35,493 bases of DNA from Betaproteobacteria bacterium HGW-Betaproteobacteria-6 (GCA_002842145.1 PHCF01000033.1:1-35493), one strand, 5' to 3'; positions 16,071-27,383 are shown, counted from the first letter of the stretch. Numbers and translations: made by a program. Notes: generated by a model not told the origin, from the letters alone.

Positions 16071-16100
16071 TGACTTGGCGGTGTCAAAGCCGGGTAAAAT
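16071..16100 (+). promoter_or_regulatory. Promoter candidate for the DUF4337-type gene
   Basis: A good -10 box (TAAAAT, 16095-16100) lies 40 bp before the start codon at 16140, with a weaker -35 candidate (TGACTT, 16071-16076) 18 bp upstream of it. Base composition becomes AT-rich here, unlike the ATPase gene before it, so separate transcription is plausible. Read by eye. Confidence 0.35.
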
Positions 16101-16139
16101 GCGTGTCGGCATTTATTCATTTCATCAGGCGATTCAGCA

Positions 16140-16853
16140 ATGGAAATTACCGTTTTAGATGCTGTGGAACAGGCCAACCAGATGCAGGCCAGCGAACGCA
16201 GTGTGGCGCGCCTGAATATGCTAGTGGCGATCACCGTCGCTTTCCTCGCCACCTTCATGGGGATTTGCAAGGTCAAGGACGATAATATCGTTCAGGGAAT
16301 GCAGCAGGCGCAGGCCAACAAGCTGGACCGCTGGGCGTTTTATCAGGCACGCAATATTCGCGAAGAAATCGCCCAAGCCGCTGTCGTTCAGCTGAGACTG
16401 GCTGCGGCAGGAAAAGCGCCACCGGAACAAGCGGCCTATATCGATGCCATCCAGACATACGAGAAACTGGCGGCAGAGCAAAACAAGAAAAAAGAAGAAT
16501 TGCGCATCAAGGCCGAACAGGATCAGAAGGATTATGACTCAGGCAATTATCGCGATGATCAATTTGATCTTTCTGATGCCTTGCTGGCAATTGCGATTGC
16601 ATTACTGGCGGTGACGGCGCTGACCCATCAGCGCTGGCTCTACTTTGTCGCGCTGATCCCGACGGGATTTGGCGCCGTAATGGGGTTGGCAGGTTTACTC
16701 GGTTGGGCGATTCACCCCGCAGGCCTGATACGCCTTCTATCTCGATGTTTATCAGTTGGCTGCGAAAAAATATTCGCGGAGGCTCCGAGTCGCTCGTGCA
16801 TAGTCGTAGATTGGGCAAGGTTCAACTTGAAATGTTGCAAATTCCTCGTATGA
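16140..16853 (+). CDS. DUF4337-type membrane protein, probably with a foreign C-terminal tail
   Basis: A 237-residue protein. A first membrane helix (about 26-44), the conserved WAFYQARNIREE segment (about 61-72), a long charged helical region with a Lys/Glu coiled stretch (about 98-130) and two more helices (about 147-195) match the DUF4337 family, whose function is unknown. Family members usually end just after the last helix (here ...AGLIRLLS, about residue 200). The last 36 residues read as unrelated, Cys-rich sequence, so the natural stop appears to have been lost at a junction near 16740. The start has a weak ribosome-binding site. Its place between two metal exporters may be accidental. 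Confidence 0.7.
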   Translation: MEITVLDAVEQANQMQASERSVARLNMLVAITVAFLATFMGICKVKDDNIVQGMQQAQANKLDRWAFYQARNIREEIAQAAVVQLRLAAAGKAPPEQAAYIDAIQTYEKLAAEQNKKKEELRIKAEQDQKDYDSGNYRDDQFDLSDALLAIAIALLAVTALTHQRWLYFVALIPTGFGAVMGLAGLLGWAIHPAGLIRLLSRCLSVGCEKIFAEAPSRSCIVVDWARFNLKCCKFLV

Positions 16854-17626
16854 GAGCTTGGATATCCAAGCAGCAGATCTTCATTCGAAGCCTGGCGTGG
16901 CTCGCGCTGGTGCTCGGGCTGAAGCTCGTCGTTCACTTGCTTGGTTGGGAGATGCTGGTCTTGAGCCCCCTACACGCCACCGCGGTCGCAGGTGGCTTCT
17001 TCATCCTCGGGTTCATCCTGTCGGCCACCATCGCAGACTACAAGGAAAGCGAGCGGCTTCCCGCGGAATTCACGGCTATCGTCGAGAATATGTACGAGGA
17101 CGTGCTCTTGATCAGTCGCCGCTACCCGTTGGACATTGAGGGGTTCCGCGAAGGACTGCTCGCGGCGCTGAACAGCTTGCGCGACGATGTAGTGTCGGGC
17201 AACAGGGAGACCCACCATCACGTGTTTGCGCTGGGGGAGTTCTTCGCGCAGATGGAGAAGGCCGAAGTGCCGCCCAACTACATTGTCAAGCTGAAGCAGG
17301 AGCAAGCGCAACTGGTTCGGAATCTGTTCCGCGTCAACTACATCCAGTCGATCCGCTTCATCCCGTCGGCGTTCTTTCTGGCGAAGTCAGTGCTGCTCGG
17401 CACCATCGGTCTTCTGCTTCTGACGGCCCTTGAGCCATTCTCGACCTCCTTCGTCGCCATAGGACTGATCGCATTTGTCTTCATTTACATCTTGAGGCTT
17501 ATTGAGGTAATCAGCACGCCTTTCCACCCCAAAGGGAGTACGCAAGACGACATCAGCCTGTTCCAGGTTGAGCGGACTGCCGAGCACCTAAAGCGGCGCA
17601 CGGGCAATGCAGAAAATGGCCACTAG
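16832..17626 (+). CDS. Membrane protein of unknown function (bestrophin-like topology)
   Basis: An inner-membrane protein of about 264 residues. It shows two N-terminal helices (SLAWLALVLGLKLVVHLLGW and ATAVAGGFFILGFILSATIA), a soluble acidic middle (ESERLPAEFTAIVENMYEDVLL) and two C-terminal helices (SVLLGTIGLLLLTALEPF; FVAIGLIAFVFIYILRLIEVI). This four-helix layout resembles bestrophin-like or DUF4239 channel proteins, but I cannot assign the family firmly. The start is uncertain: ATGs at 16745, 16832 and 16850 are in frame, none with a strong ribosome-binding site, and the frame is open further upstream inside the DUF4337-type gene. The two genes overlap in different frames, pointing to a rearranged junction. 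Confidence 0.6.
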   Translation: MLQIPRMRAWISKQQIFIRSLAWLALVLGLKLVVHLLGWEMLVLSPLHATAVAGGFFILGFILSATIADYKESERLPAEFTAIVENMYEDVLLISRRYPLDIEGFREGLLAALNSLRDDVVSGNRETHHHVFALGEFFAQMEKAEVPPNYIVKLKQEQAQLVRNLFRVNYIQSIRFIPSAFFLAKSVLLGTIGLLLLTALEPFSTSFVAIGLIAFVFIYILRLIEVISTPFHPKGSTQDDISLFQVERTAEHLKRRTGNAENGH

Positions 17627-17866
17627 CTCGTCGCGAATCTCTCCTCGTGCCTTGGAAGTTGGCCAAAGGGACCTGCAGTAAGAATCGCAGTGTAAAAATG
17701 TACGTGATTAGCGAGCGATCTCTGCCCGTATGATTCATCAAATCTCAACCCACGCGGAGTTCTGCTGCCGGGGATTTTCACGTCTGATGCTCAAGCGTGA
17801 CAAGGGTTTCCCGGCGATCTTATTCATTTACGAAGGAATCCTTACGCCTACCCCAGAAGGAAGAAC

Positions 17867-18805
17867 ATGATCGATGAGCCTCAAGTAACGACTCCAGCAA
17901 CTCGTCTGCCTGACAGCAAACCCTCCGGTACGGCAGCGGGGCGCCACCGGCAGAACCTCATCTGGGCGCTGGCACTGACTTCGGCCTTCATGGCCATCGA
18001 GGTTGTCGGCGGCCTGTGGACCGGCAGCCTGGCCCTGCTGGCCGACGCCGCACACATGCTGACCGATGCCGGCGGGCTGGCGCTGGCGCTGCTGGCGATC
18101 CGCTTCTCGGAGCGCCCACGCACGCCACAGAAGACTTACGGCTATGTGCGGATGGAAGTGCTGTCCGCGCTCACCAATGCCGTCGTGCTGCTGCTGTTGA
18201 CGGTCTACATCTTCTACGAGGCCTACCAGCGTTACCTCAATCCACCCGAGATTCTGGGTGTGCCGATGCTGGCGGTGGCCGCAGCCGGCTTGGTGGTCAA
18301 CCTCATCAGCATGAAGCTGCTGGCGGCCGGCTCGAAGGAAAGCCTCAACGTGAAGGGCGCTTACTTCGAGGTGCTGGGCGACATGCTGGGTTCGCTGGGC
18401 GTGCTGGTCGCCGCCGGCATCATCATCTTCACCGGCTGGAAGCTTGCCGACCCGCTGATCGGCGCCGGCATCGGGCTGCTCATCCTGCCGCGCACCTGGA
18501 CCCTGCTCAAGCAGGCGATCCACATCCTGATGGAAGGCACACCGCCCGAAGTCGACGTCGCGCTGCTTGAGCGCACGCTGCTCGCAATCCCCGGAGTGAC
18601 TGCGGTGCGCGACCTGCATGTGTGGACCATCACTTCCGGCCTGGACTCGATGAGCTGCCACCTTGTCGTCGATGGCGGCGCGGACGCCAAGACCGTGCTC
18701 GCCGCGGCGCGCGGGGCCATGGCCACCCGGTTCGCTCTGTCACACACGACGATCGAGATCGAGGATGCCGACAGCGCCGCGGCCGAGGGCGCTCGCGCTG
18801 TGTAG
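17867..18805 (+). CDS. CDF-family divalent metal exporter (CzcD/ZitB type)
   Basis: A complete 312-residue cation diffusion facilitator that exchanges cytoplasmic Zn/Cd/Co for protons. Six helices precede a C-terminal cytoplasmic domain. The zinc site of helix 2 is H63/D67 in LADAAHMLTD. Helix 5 carries E168/D172 in GAYFEVLGD, in the position where CzcD and ZitB have a His or Glu and an Asp. The C-terminal domain has DLHVWTITSG and ends HTTIEIED. GAAGGAAG precedes the ATG. The stop lies only a few bases before the left end of the mercury transposon. The 240 bp before the gene show no feature I can assign. It may functionally replace the broken CDF gene at 11426; that is inference. Confidence 0.93.
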   Translation: MIDEPQVTTPATRLPDSKPSGTAAGRHRQNLIWALALTSAFMAIEVVGGLWTGSLALLADAAHMLTDAGGLALALLAIRFSERPRTPQKTYGYVRMEVLSALTNAVVLLLLTVYIFYEAYQRYLNPPEILGVPMLAVAAAGLVVNLISMKLLAAGSKESLNVKGAYFEVLGDMLGSLGVLVAAGIIIFTGWKLADPLIGAGIGLLILPRTWTLLKQAIHILMEGTPPEVDVALLERTLLAIPGVTAVRDLHVWTITSGLDSMSCHLVVDGGADAKTVLAAARGAMATRFALSHTTIEIEDADSAAAEGARAV

Positions 18806-18807
18806 TC

Positions 18808-18845
18808 GGGGTCGTCTCAGAAAACGGAAAATAAAGCACGCTAAG
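18808..18845 (+). repeat. Left 38-bp inverted repeat of the mercury transposon
   Basis: Starts GGGGTCGTCTCAGAAAACGG and ends AAAGCACGCTAAG, the type of end found beside merR in Tn21/Tn501-like elements. Its partner is at 26689-26726 (30 of 38 positions match by hand). The merR stop codon lies inside this repeat. Confidence 0.93.
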
Positions 18846-19275
18846 GCGTAGCCGGCCTTGCTAGGCTTGCTACGCCTTGTAGCGACGCAATCAGCGGGCA
18901 GGAAACATTCCCCTGCTGCGAGTGGCAGGCGCACACGAGTTCAGACAGCACGGTTTCCATGCGAGCCAGGTCGGCCATCTTCTCGCGCACGTCCTTGAGC
19001 TTGTGTTCGGCCAGGCTGCTGGCTTCCTCGCAGTGGGTGCCATCGTCGAGCCGCAACAGCTCGGCAATTTCGTCCAGGCTGAAGCCCAGCCGCTGCGCCG
19101 ATTTCACAAACTGCACCCGCGTCACATCCACCTCGCCGTAGCGGCGAATGCTGCCGTAAGGCTTGTCCGGCTCCGGCAATAAGCCCTTGCGTTGATAGAA
19201 CCGGATGGTCTCCACATTGACCCCGGCAGCCTTGGCGAAGGTGCCAATGGTCAGATTATCAAAAATATTTTGCAT
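18841..19275 (-). CDS. merR: Mercury-responsive regulator MerR
   Basis: A 144-residue MerR dimer that represses and, with Hg(II), activates the divergent mer operon by untwisting its over-long promoter spacer. The N-terminal winged helix reads [24 protein letters not shown]. The three mercury ligands are present at the classic positions C82, C117 and C126, in HCEEA, CACHSQ and SCPLI; C115 is an extra cysteine in the loop. The gene runs leftward, with its stop inside the transposon end. Length and motifs are as in Tn501. Confidence 0.97.
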   Translation of the reverse strand: MQNIFDNLTIGTFAKAAGVNVETIRFYQRKGLLPEPDKPYGSIRRYGEVDVTRVQFVKSAQRLGFSLDEIAELLRLDDGTHCEEASSLAEHKLKDVREKMADLARMETVLSELVCACHSQQGNVSCPLIASLQGVASLARPATP

Positions 19276-19280
19276 ATCAC

Positions 19281-19311
19281 TTGACTCCGTACATGACTAC
19301 GGAAGTAAGGT
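19281..19311 (+). promoter_or_regulatory. mer operator-promoter (PTPCAD) with 19-bp spacer
   Basis: TTGACT (19281-19286) and TAAGGT (19306-19311) are separated by 19 bp, the hallmark of MerR-controlled promoters. Between them lies the dyad CCGTAC-ATGA-CTACGG. The right half differs by one base from a perfect GTACGG, so this operator is slightly asymmetric. It drives merT onward and overlaps the merR promoter. Confidence 0.9.
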
Positions 19312-19346
19312 TACGCTATTCATTTCAATTTCGAAAGGACAAGTGC

Positions 19347-19697
19347 ATGTCTGAACCACAAAATGGGCGTGGTGCCCTCTTCGCCAGCGGGCTGGCCGCC
19401 ATCCTTGCCTCCACTTGCTGCCTGGGGCCGTTGGTTCTGGTTGCCCTGGGGTTCAGCGGGGCCTGGATCGGCAATCTGACGGTGCTGGAACCGTACCGCC
19501 CGATCTTCATCGGCGCGGCATTGGTAGCGATGTTCTTCGCCTGGCGGCGCATTTTCCGGCCAGTACAGGCATGCAAGCCGGGCGAGGTGTGCGCGATCCC
19601 GCAGGTGCAAACCACCTACAAGCGCATTTTCTGGATCGTGGCCGTGTTGGTCTTGGTCGCGGTCGGTTTTCCCTATGTCATGCCATTTTTCTATTAA
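19347..19697 (+). CDS. merT: Mercuric ion transporter MerT
   Basis: A 116-residue inner-membrane protein with three helices that takes Hg(II) from MerP and passes it to the cytoplasm for reduction. The Cys pair C24-C25 is in helix 1 (ASTCCLGPL), and C76 and C82 lie in the cytoplasmic loop (QACKPGEVCAIP); all are at the usual positions. The ATG at 19347 has AAAGGA; upstream in-frame sequence contains the operator and is not coding. It is the first gene of the mer operon. Confidence 0.96.
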   Translation: MSEPQNGRGALFASGLAAILASTCCLGPLVLVALGFSGAWIGNLTVLEPYRPIFIGAALVAMFFAWRRIFRPVQACKPGEVCAIPQVQTTYKRIFWIVAVLVLVAVGFPYVMPFFY

Positions 19698-19710
19698 TCA
19701 GGAGTTCACC

Positions 19711-19986
19711 ATGAAAAAACTGTTTGCTTCCCTCGCTCTCGTCGCCGTCGTTGCCCCCGTGTTGGCCGCCACCCAAACTGTCACGCTGTCCGTGCCTGGC
19801 ATGACCTGCGCCACCTGTCCGATTACGGTCAAAAAGGCACTGAGCAAGGTCGATGGCGTCATTCAGACCAAGGCGAGCTTCGAGAAGCGGGAAGCTACCG
19901 TCACCTTCGAAGATGCCAGAACGAACGCACAGGCACTGATCCAAGCCACGACCGATGCCGGTTATCCGTCCCAGGTCGTGAAGTAA
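19711..19986 (+). CDS. merP: Periplasmic mercury-binding protein MerP
   Basis: A 91-residue precursor with signal peptide (about 1-19, ending VLA) and a single HMA fold. The Hg-binding motif GMTCATC places C33 and C36 as in the family. It hands Hg(II) to MerT. The ATG has AGGAG at 19700-19704 and follows merT by 13 bp. Confidence 0.97.
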   Translation: MKKLFASLALVAVVAPVLAATQTVTLSVPGMTCATCPITVKKALSKVDGVIQTKASFEKREATVTFEDARTNAQALIQATTDAGYPSQVVK

Positions 19987-20061
19987 GGCGGCCCGCCGCT
20001 ACGCACCGGCACTCGGTACTCGATGCCCTACTTTATCCACCAAACCTCAAGGTAACGCGCC

Positions 20062-20499
20062 ATGGCCGATTGCTGTTCATCCACCGAATGCGAAACGCCG
20101 CACCCCAAGAAGCACCGGTGCCCGGTCCATGGGATGGAATGTTCCGAAGTCTCTGCCAGGACGATCGCCCATCACATCCGCGATGCCTGGAAGTGGGTCG
20201 GCAAGGCAGGCCGTTACTTCTTCTGTGACGACCCCGAGTGCGATGTCGTTTATTTCGGGGACGACGGCACCCTCATCCTAAAGTCGCAACTGCGAACCCA
20301 AGTTGGTGCGAAGGAAGCCTTCGACGATTTTCTCGTCTGTTATTGCTTCGGTGTGACGAAAACAGATGCGCTGAGCGATCCAGGAATCAGGAACTTTGTC
20401 ATGACGCAAACGAAGCTTGGGCTTTGCGCGTGCGATACGAGCAATCCATCCGGGCGTTGTTGCCTTAAGGATTTTCCTGGGAAGCGTAAAACTGAATAA
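20062..20499 (+). CDS. Putative Fe-S cluster-binding metallochaperone (CopZ-N-terminal-domain type)
   Basis: A 145-residue cytoplasmic protein with 12 or more cysteines. The N-terminus (CCSSTEC, then HRCPVHGMEC) and the FCDDPECDVVYF segment look like a mononuclear zinc site. The C-terminal part has CYCFGVTKxD (a BFD-like [2Fe-2S] start) and later CACDTSNPSGRCC. This layout matches the N-terminal half of Archaeoglobus CopZ, which carries a [2Fe-2S] cluster and zinc. There is no CopZ-like HMA domain attached. It occupies the slot where merC or merF usually stands between merP and merA. A role in binding or reducing mercury or copper is inferred. Confidence 0.8.
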   Translation: MADCCSSTECETPHPKKHRCPVHGMECSEVSARTIAHHIRDAWKWVGKAGRYFFCDDPECDVVYFGDDGTLILKSQLRTQVGAKEAFDDFLVCYCFGVTKTDALSDPGIRNFVMTQTKLGLCACDTSNPSGRCCLKDFPGKRKTE

Positions 20500-22425
<1,926 letters not shown>

Positions 22426-22442
22426 AGAAAAGGAGATGTTCG

Positions 22443-22777
22443 ATGAACGCCTATACGGTATCCCATCTGGCCCATGATGCCGGTGTGAGTGTGCATGTGG
22501 TGCGCGACTACATGCTGCGTGGATTGTTGCGGCCGGTGGAGCGCACCGCTGGCGGCTACGGCTTGTTCGATGCAGATGCTTTGAAGCGGCTATCGGCCTT
22601 GACATGCTGACACGGCTATGCCGGGCACTGGATGCCGCAGGCGACGATGAAGCGGTGGTGCATCTTGCTAATCTGCTCCAGCTTTTGGAGCGCCGACGTC
22701 AGGCGCTAGCAGACTTGGAAGCGCAGTTGACCTTTCAGCTAACCGAACTGGCACACGATACGGAGATTTCGTCATGA
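22443..22777 (+). pseudogene. merD: Broken merD (secondary mer regulator)
   Basis: The frame starts as a normal MerD, a MerR-like co-regulator ([51 protein letters not shown]), then stops at 22608. The rest of MerD continues one frame over, from [15 protein letters not shown] to the end at 22777. About ten residues (normally CFVRAAFEAGI) are missing at the joint, at CGGCTATCGG (22587-22596). This fits a deletion of about 31 bp between two TAT triplets. The second half's stop overlaps the merE start (ATGA). The helix-turn-helix part could still be made as a 55-residue peptide. Confidence 0.9.
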
Positions 22778-23010
22778 ACCGTCCTGAGCGTATTCCCGTT
22801 GAGACACGCAAGCCACTCACCGGCTACCTGTGGGGCGCGCTTGCTATGCTGACCTGCCCCTGCCATCTGCCAATTCTCGCCGTCGTGCTGGCCGGAACGA
22901 CCGCTGGTGCTTTCATCGGGAAGCACTGGATTGTTGCAGCCATCGCGTTGACTGGCTTGTTCGTACTTTCCGTGACGCGGGTGGTACGGGCCTTCAGGGG
23001 AAGTTCATGA
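22774..23010 (+). CDS. merE: Mercury transporter MerE
   Basis: A 78-residue inner-membrane protein with two helices and the motif TCPCHLP in the first. Members of this family carry inorganic and methyl mercury across the membrane. The ATG overlaps the end of the broken merD (ATGA). It is the last mer gene before the resolution site. Confidence 0.94.
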   Translation: MNRPERIPVETRKPLTGYLWGALAMLTCPCHLPILAVVLAGTTAGAFIGKHWIVAAIALTGLFVLSVTRVVRAFRGSS

Positions 23011-23037
23011 CCGATTCCCAGCCCCTCGACCTCGCTA

Positions 23038-23150
23038 GAATGTCAATTTAGACTATACCCCAACCTGATGTCAGGGCTGACCGCTTACAGAAGTCCGGAT
23101 AGAGTCGAATATTCAATTTATTGACACATGCCGCGACAGGTCATGGATTT
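23038..23150 (+). other. Resolution site (res) of the mercury transposon
   Basis: The non-coding stretch just before tnpR contains several AT-rich, TGTCA/TGACA-type half-sites (ATGTCAATTTA near 23040, GATGTCAGG near 23068, TATTGACACATG near 23120). Tn21-subgroup elements have their three-subsite res at this position. Boundaries of subsites I-III are approximate. The tnpR and tnpA promoters should lie here too. Confidence 0.6.
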
Positions 23151-23166
23151 CGCTCGGGAGAGAACT

Positions 23167-23727
23167 TTGAAAGGTCAACGCGTCGGCTACGTCCGGGTCA
23201 GCAGCTTCGATCAGAACCCGGAGCGTCAATTGGAACAGGTTCAGGTGGACAAGGTATTCACCGACAAGGCATCGGGCAAAGATGCGCAGCGGCCACAACT
23301 CGACGCACTGCTGGCCTTCGTGCGCGAAGGCGATATTGTCGTGGTGCATAGCATGGATCGGCTGGCCCGCAACCTGGACGACCTGCGCCGCTTGGTCCAG
23401 AAGCTGACCCAGCGCAGGGTGCGCATCGAGTTCGTCAAGGAACACCTCACGTTCACCGGCGAAGACTCGCCGATGGCGAACCTGATGCTCTCGGTCATGG
23501 GTGCGTTCGCAGAATTTGAGCGGGCCTTGATCCGCGAGCGGCAGCGTGAAGGTATCGCGCTCGCCAAGCAGCGCGGGGCCTACCGAGGCCGCAAGAAAGC
23601 GCTGTCACCCGAGCAAGCGGCCGAGTTGCGACAGCGGGCCGCCGCTGGTGAGCAAAAAGCGACGCTGGCACGTGAGTTCGGCATCAGCCGGGAGACCTTG
23701 TATCAATACCTGAGAACGGACGACTGA
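23167..23727 (+). CDS. tnpR: Serine resolvase TnpR
   Basis: A 186-residue site-specific recombinase that resolves cointegrates at res. The catalytic Ser is in [27 protein letters not shown] and the [23 protein letters not shown] linker precede a C-terminal helix-turn-helix ([16 protein letters not shown]). I chose the TTG at 23167, which has GGGAGAG before it and gives the family length of 186. In-frame ATGs at 23128 and 23143 fall in the res region. Two bases separate its stop from the tnpA start. Confidence 0.93.
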   Translation: MKGQRVGYVRVSSFDQNPERQLEQVQVDKVFTDKASGKDAQRPQLDALLAFVREGDIVVVHSMDRLARNLDDLRRLVQKLTQRRVRIEFVKEHLTFTGEDSPMANLMLSVMGAFAEFERALIRERQREGIALAKQRGAYRGRKKALSPEQAAELRQRAAAGEQKATLAREFGISRETLYQYLRTDD

Positions 23728-23729
23728 CC

Positions 23730-26693
23730 TTGCCGCGTCGCTCAATACTTTCCGCGACGGAACGGACGGGCTTGCTGGCTCTCCCCGAAAGCCAAGATGA
23801 CTTGATCCGCTACTACACTTTTAACGAAACCGATGTGGCGCTGATTCGGCAACGCCGGGGCGATGCGAACCGGCTCGGTTTTGCGGTGCAGCTCTGTCTG
23901 TTGCGTTATCCAGGCTATGCACTGACCAGCGACTTGGCGGTAGCGGAACCGGTCATCCAATGGGTTGCCCGCCAAGTCCGAGCTGAACCCAGCGCGTGGG
24001 CCAACTACGGCGAGCGCGATGAAACACGGCGCGAACATCTCCAGGAACTGCGTGCCTATCTCGGGCTGTCACCGTTTGGCCTGTCTGACTTCCGCTTTCT
24101 GGTACGTGGCCTGACCGATTTGGCCATGCAGACCGACAAGGGCTTGGTGCTCGCCGCTCAAGCGCTGGAGACACTGCGGCAGCGGCAAATCATCCTGCCG
24201 GCACTGACCGTTGTCGAGCGGGCCTGCGCGGAAGCTGTGACGCGTGCCAACCGGCGCATCTATCGGACATTAACCGAGCCGCTGACGGCTCAGCACCGGC
24301 GCCGGCTCGACGATCTGCTGAAGCTCAAACCGGAGAGCAACATCACCCGGTTAATTTGGCTGCGCCAATCACCTGTCAAGCCGAACTCCCGGCACATGCT
24401 GGAGCACATCGAACGTCTGAAGGCATTCCAGGAACTGTCTCTGCCTGAGGGCATTGGCCGCCACATCCACCAGAATCGCCTGCTGAAGATGGCACGGGAA
24501 GGCGGACAGATGACGCCGCAAGACCTTGCCAAATTCGAGAGCGAGCGGCGTTATGCCACCCTGGTCGCATTGGCCTTGGAGGGCTCAGCCACGGTCACGG
24601 ATGAGGTGGTCGATCTGCACGACCGCATTCTGGTCAAGCTCTTCAGTACCGCCAAGAACAAACATCAGCAGCAGTTCCAGAAACAGGGCAAGGCGATCAA
24701 CGACAAGGTACGGCTGTACGCCAAGATCGGCCATGCCTTGCTGGAGGCCAAACAGTCCGGCACTGATCCGTACACCGCCATCGAGACCATCATCCCTTGG
24801 AAAGATTTCACGCAGAGCGTCACCGATGCCGATCAACTCGCCCAAGCCGAGTCGTTCGATCACTTGCACTTGGTCAGTGAGCAATTCAACACGCTACGCC
24901 GCTATACGCCGGAATTCCTGGCTGTGCTCAAGCTGCGCGCAGCACCAGCAGCGCGGGGCGTGCTGGACGCCATTGAAGTAGTGCGCGGCATGAATTCCGA
25001 CAGCGCGCGAAAGGTGCCGGCGGACGCGCCGACAGCCTTCATCAAACCTCGCTGGAAATCACTGGTCTTCATCGACGGTGAAATCGACCGCCGTTTTTAT
25101 GAAATCTGCGCCCTTTCGGAACTGAAAAACTCGCTTCGCTCTGGCGACATCTGGGTGCAAGGCTCCCGCCAGTTCCGCGACTTTGACGAATACCTGTTGC
25201 CGGTCGAGAAGTTCGTCACACTGAAGCAGGCGAAAACGTTGCCGATTGCAGTGAACCCGGACTGCGACCAATACCTACATGAGCGGTTGCACCTGCTGGA
25301 AGAACAACTGGCGACAGTCAATCGTTTGGCGCTGGCCAACGAACTACCGGATGCCATCATCACCGACTCCGGCCTGAAGATCACACCACTCGATGCCGTT
25401 GTTCCCGAAGCGGCGCAAACGCTGATCGACCAGACCGGCATGTACTTGCCGCGCATCAAGATCACCGAGTTGCTGATGGACGTAGACGACTGGACGGGCT
25501 TCACCCGCCATTTCGTTCATCTGAAGGATGGCGAACCGGTCAAGGATCGGACGCTATTGCTATCGGCCATCCTGGCCGATGCCATCAACTTGGGGCTGAC
25601 TAAAATGGCCGAGTCCTGCCCCGGTGCGACCTACGCCAAGCTGGCCTGGCTGCAAGCCTGGCACGTCCGTGACGAAACCTATTCCGCCGGGCTGGCCGAT
25701 CTGGTGAATACCCAGTTACGCCATACTTTTGCTGCGAACTGGGGTGACGGCACCACGTCATCGTCTGATGGGCAGCGCTTTCGGGCGGGTGGCAAAGGCG
25801 AGAGCACCGGCCACGTCAATCCGAAGTACGGCCACGAACCCGGCAGACTGTTTTACACCCACATTTCGGACCAGTACGCACCGTTCAGCACAAAGGTGGT
25901 CAACGTCGGCGTGCGCGATTCGACCTACGTGCTCGATGGCCTGCTGTACCACGAATCTGACTTGCGGATCGAGGAACACTACACCGATACGGCCGGCTTC
26001 ACCGATCACGTGTTTGCCTTGATGCACCTGCTGGGATTCCGTTTTGCGCCGCGCATTCGTGACCTGAAGGATACCAAGCTGTATGTACCCAAGAGCGGAG
26101 AGGACTACTCAGCACTGAACACGATGATCGGCGGCACGCTGAATATCAAGCACGTCCGTGCCCATTGGGATGAGATTTTACGACTGGCGGCGTCCATCAA
26201 GCAGGGTACGGTGACGGCCTCCTTGATGCTGCGGAAACTCGGCAGCTACCCACGCCAGAATGGCTTGGCGGTTGCGCTGCGCGAACTGGGGCGGATCGAG
26301 CGCACGCTGTTTATCCTGGACTGGCTGCAAAATGTCGAGTTGCGTCGTCGAGTCCATGCCGGGTTGAACAAGGGTGAGGCGCGGAACGCGCTGGCCCGGG
26401 CCGTGTTCTTCAACCGGCTTGGCGAAATCCGCGACCGCAGTTTCGAGCAGCAGCGTTATCGAGCCAGCGGACTCAATCTGGTGACCGCCGCTATCGTTTT
26501 GTGGAACACCGTCTATCTCGACCAGGCAACGCAGGCGCTGCGCGAGACCGGCAAACCCATCAATGACGGACTGCTGCAATATCTGTCGCCATTGGGCTGG
26601 GAGCACATCAACCTTACCGGTGATTACGTCTGGCGGCAAAACAAGAAGGTTGAGGATGGAGAGTTTCGGCCGCTACGCAGCGGAAAACCTTAG
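23730..26693 (+). CDS. tnpA: Tn3-family transposase TnpA, Tn21/Tn501 subgroup
   Basis: A 987-residue DDE transposase that acts on the 38-bp ends and makes cointegrates. It starts with TTG ([19 protein letters not shown]) and ends [16 protein letters not shown]...SGKP, as in Tn501. Length is full (relatives about 988), with no frame break, so it should be active. Conserved catalytic-core segments such as [14 protein letters not shown] and [23 protein letters not shown] are present. Its last codons overlap the right inverted repeat. Confidence 0.96.
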   Translation: MPRRSILSATERTGLLALPESQDDLIRYYTFNETDVALIRQRRGDANRLGFAVQLCLLRYPGYALTSDLAVAEPVIQWVARQVRAEPSAWANYGERDETRREHLQELRAYLGLSPFGLSDFRFLVRGLTDLAMQTDKGLVLAAQALETLRQRQIILPALTVVERACAEAVTRANRRIYRTLTEPLTAQHRRRLDDLLKLKPESNITRLIWLRQSPVKPNSRHMLEHIERLKAFQELSLPEGIGRHIHQNRLLKMAREGGQMTPQDLAKFESERRYATLVALALEGSATVTDEVVDLHDRILVKLFSTAKNKHQQQFQKQGKAINDKVRLYAKIGHALLEAKQSGTDPYTAIETIIPWKDFTQSVTDADQLAQAESFDHLHLVSEQFNTLRRYTPEFLAVLKLRAAPAARGVLDAIEVVRGMNSDSARKVPADAPTAFIKPRWKSLVFIDGEIDRRFYEICALSELKNSLRSGDIWVQGSRQFRDFDEYLLPVEKFVTLKQAKTLPIAVNPDCDQYLHERLHLLEEQLATVNRLALANELPDAIITDSGLKITPLDAVVPEAAQTLIDQTGMYLPRIKITELLMDVDDWTGFTRHFVHLKDGEPVKDRTLLLSAILADAINLGLTKMAESCPGATYAKLAWLQAWHVRDETYSAGLADLVNTQLRHTFAANWGDGTTSSSDGQRFRAGGKGESTGHVNPKYGHEPGRLFYTHISDQYAPFSTKVVNVGVRDSTYVLDGLLYHESDLRIEEHYTDTAGFTDHVFALMHLLGFRFAPRIRDLKDTKLYVPKSGEDYSALNTMIGGTLNIKHVRAHWDEILRLAASIKQGTVTASLMLRKLGSYPRQNGLAVALRELGRIERTLFILDWLQNVELRRRVHAGLNKGEARNALARAVFFNRLGEIRDRSFEQQRYRASGLNLVTAAIVLWNTVYLDQATQALRETGKPINDGLLQYLSPLGWEHINLTGDYVWRQNKKVEDGEFRPLRSGKP

Positions 26694-26726
26694 CGTACGA
26701 TTTTTTCCGAATTCTGCGGCGACCCC
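26689..26726 (-). repeat. Right 38-bp inverted repeat of the mercury transposon
   Basis: Read on the minus strand it starts GGGGTCGCCGCAGAATTCGG and ends ATCGTACGCTAAG, the transposase-side end type of Tn501-like elements. It pairs with the left ends at 18808 and 13251. Confidence 0.93.
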
Positions 26727-27383
26727 GTGTTCGGCCTGTTCCGCCTTCTCGGTTATCGCTTTAGTCCGCGACTGGCGGATGTCGGCGGCACGCGCTTCTG
26801 GCGCATCGACCCGCAGGCTGACTACAGCTTGCAAAAAATCGTACCGCACTGGGACGACATACTGCGCCTAGTTGGATCACTCAAGCTCGGTCTGGTGCCG
26901 GCCACCGGCATCATGCGCACGCTCCAGGTCGGTGATCGGCCAACCCGGCTGGCGCTGGCTATCGCGGAATTCGGCCGGATCGACAAAACGCTACACACGC
27001 TGACCTACATCGATGACAAAGCCAAACGCCGGGGAACGCTGACGCAGCTGAACCGGGGTGAAGGGCGCCACAGTGTTGCGCGGGCCGTATTTCATGGCAA
27101 GCGTGGCGAGTTGCGCCAGCATTACCGCGAAGGGCAGGAAGACCAGTTGGGTGCGCTTGGTTTGGTGCTAAACATGATCGTCTTGTGGAACTCCATGTAC
27201 ATGGAGGCCGCCTTGGACCAACTGCGCGCTGACGGCTACACGGTGAAGGACGAAGACGTGGCGCGGTTGTCGCCGCTCCTGCACGAGCACATCAACATGC
27301 TGGGTCGGTATTCGTTCTCGGTGCCTGATGCTGTCGCCAAAGGCGAATTGCGCCCTCTACGGGATCCGGAGGACGAAGAGTAG
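26727..27383 (+). pseudogene. C-terminal fragment of a second Tn3-family transposase
   Basis: From the first base after the mercury transposon, a frame of 218 codons reads VFGLFRLLGYRFSPRLADVGGTRFWR and ends HINMLGRYSFSVPDAVAKGELRPLR. This is the last fifth of a Tn3-type TnpA that differs clearly from the mercury-transposon TnpA. The N-terminal four fifths are absent from the window. The mercury transposon evidently inserted in this gene, and the other half was later lost or moved. It has no start of its own. Confidence 0.92.

Noticed and set aside
17627..17866. Regulatory element or small gene before the intact CDF gene
   Set aside because: I saw no convincing promoter, repeat or coding frame in these 240 bases.
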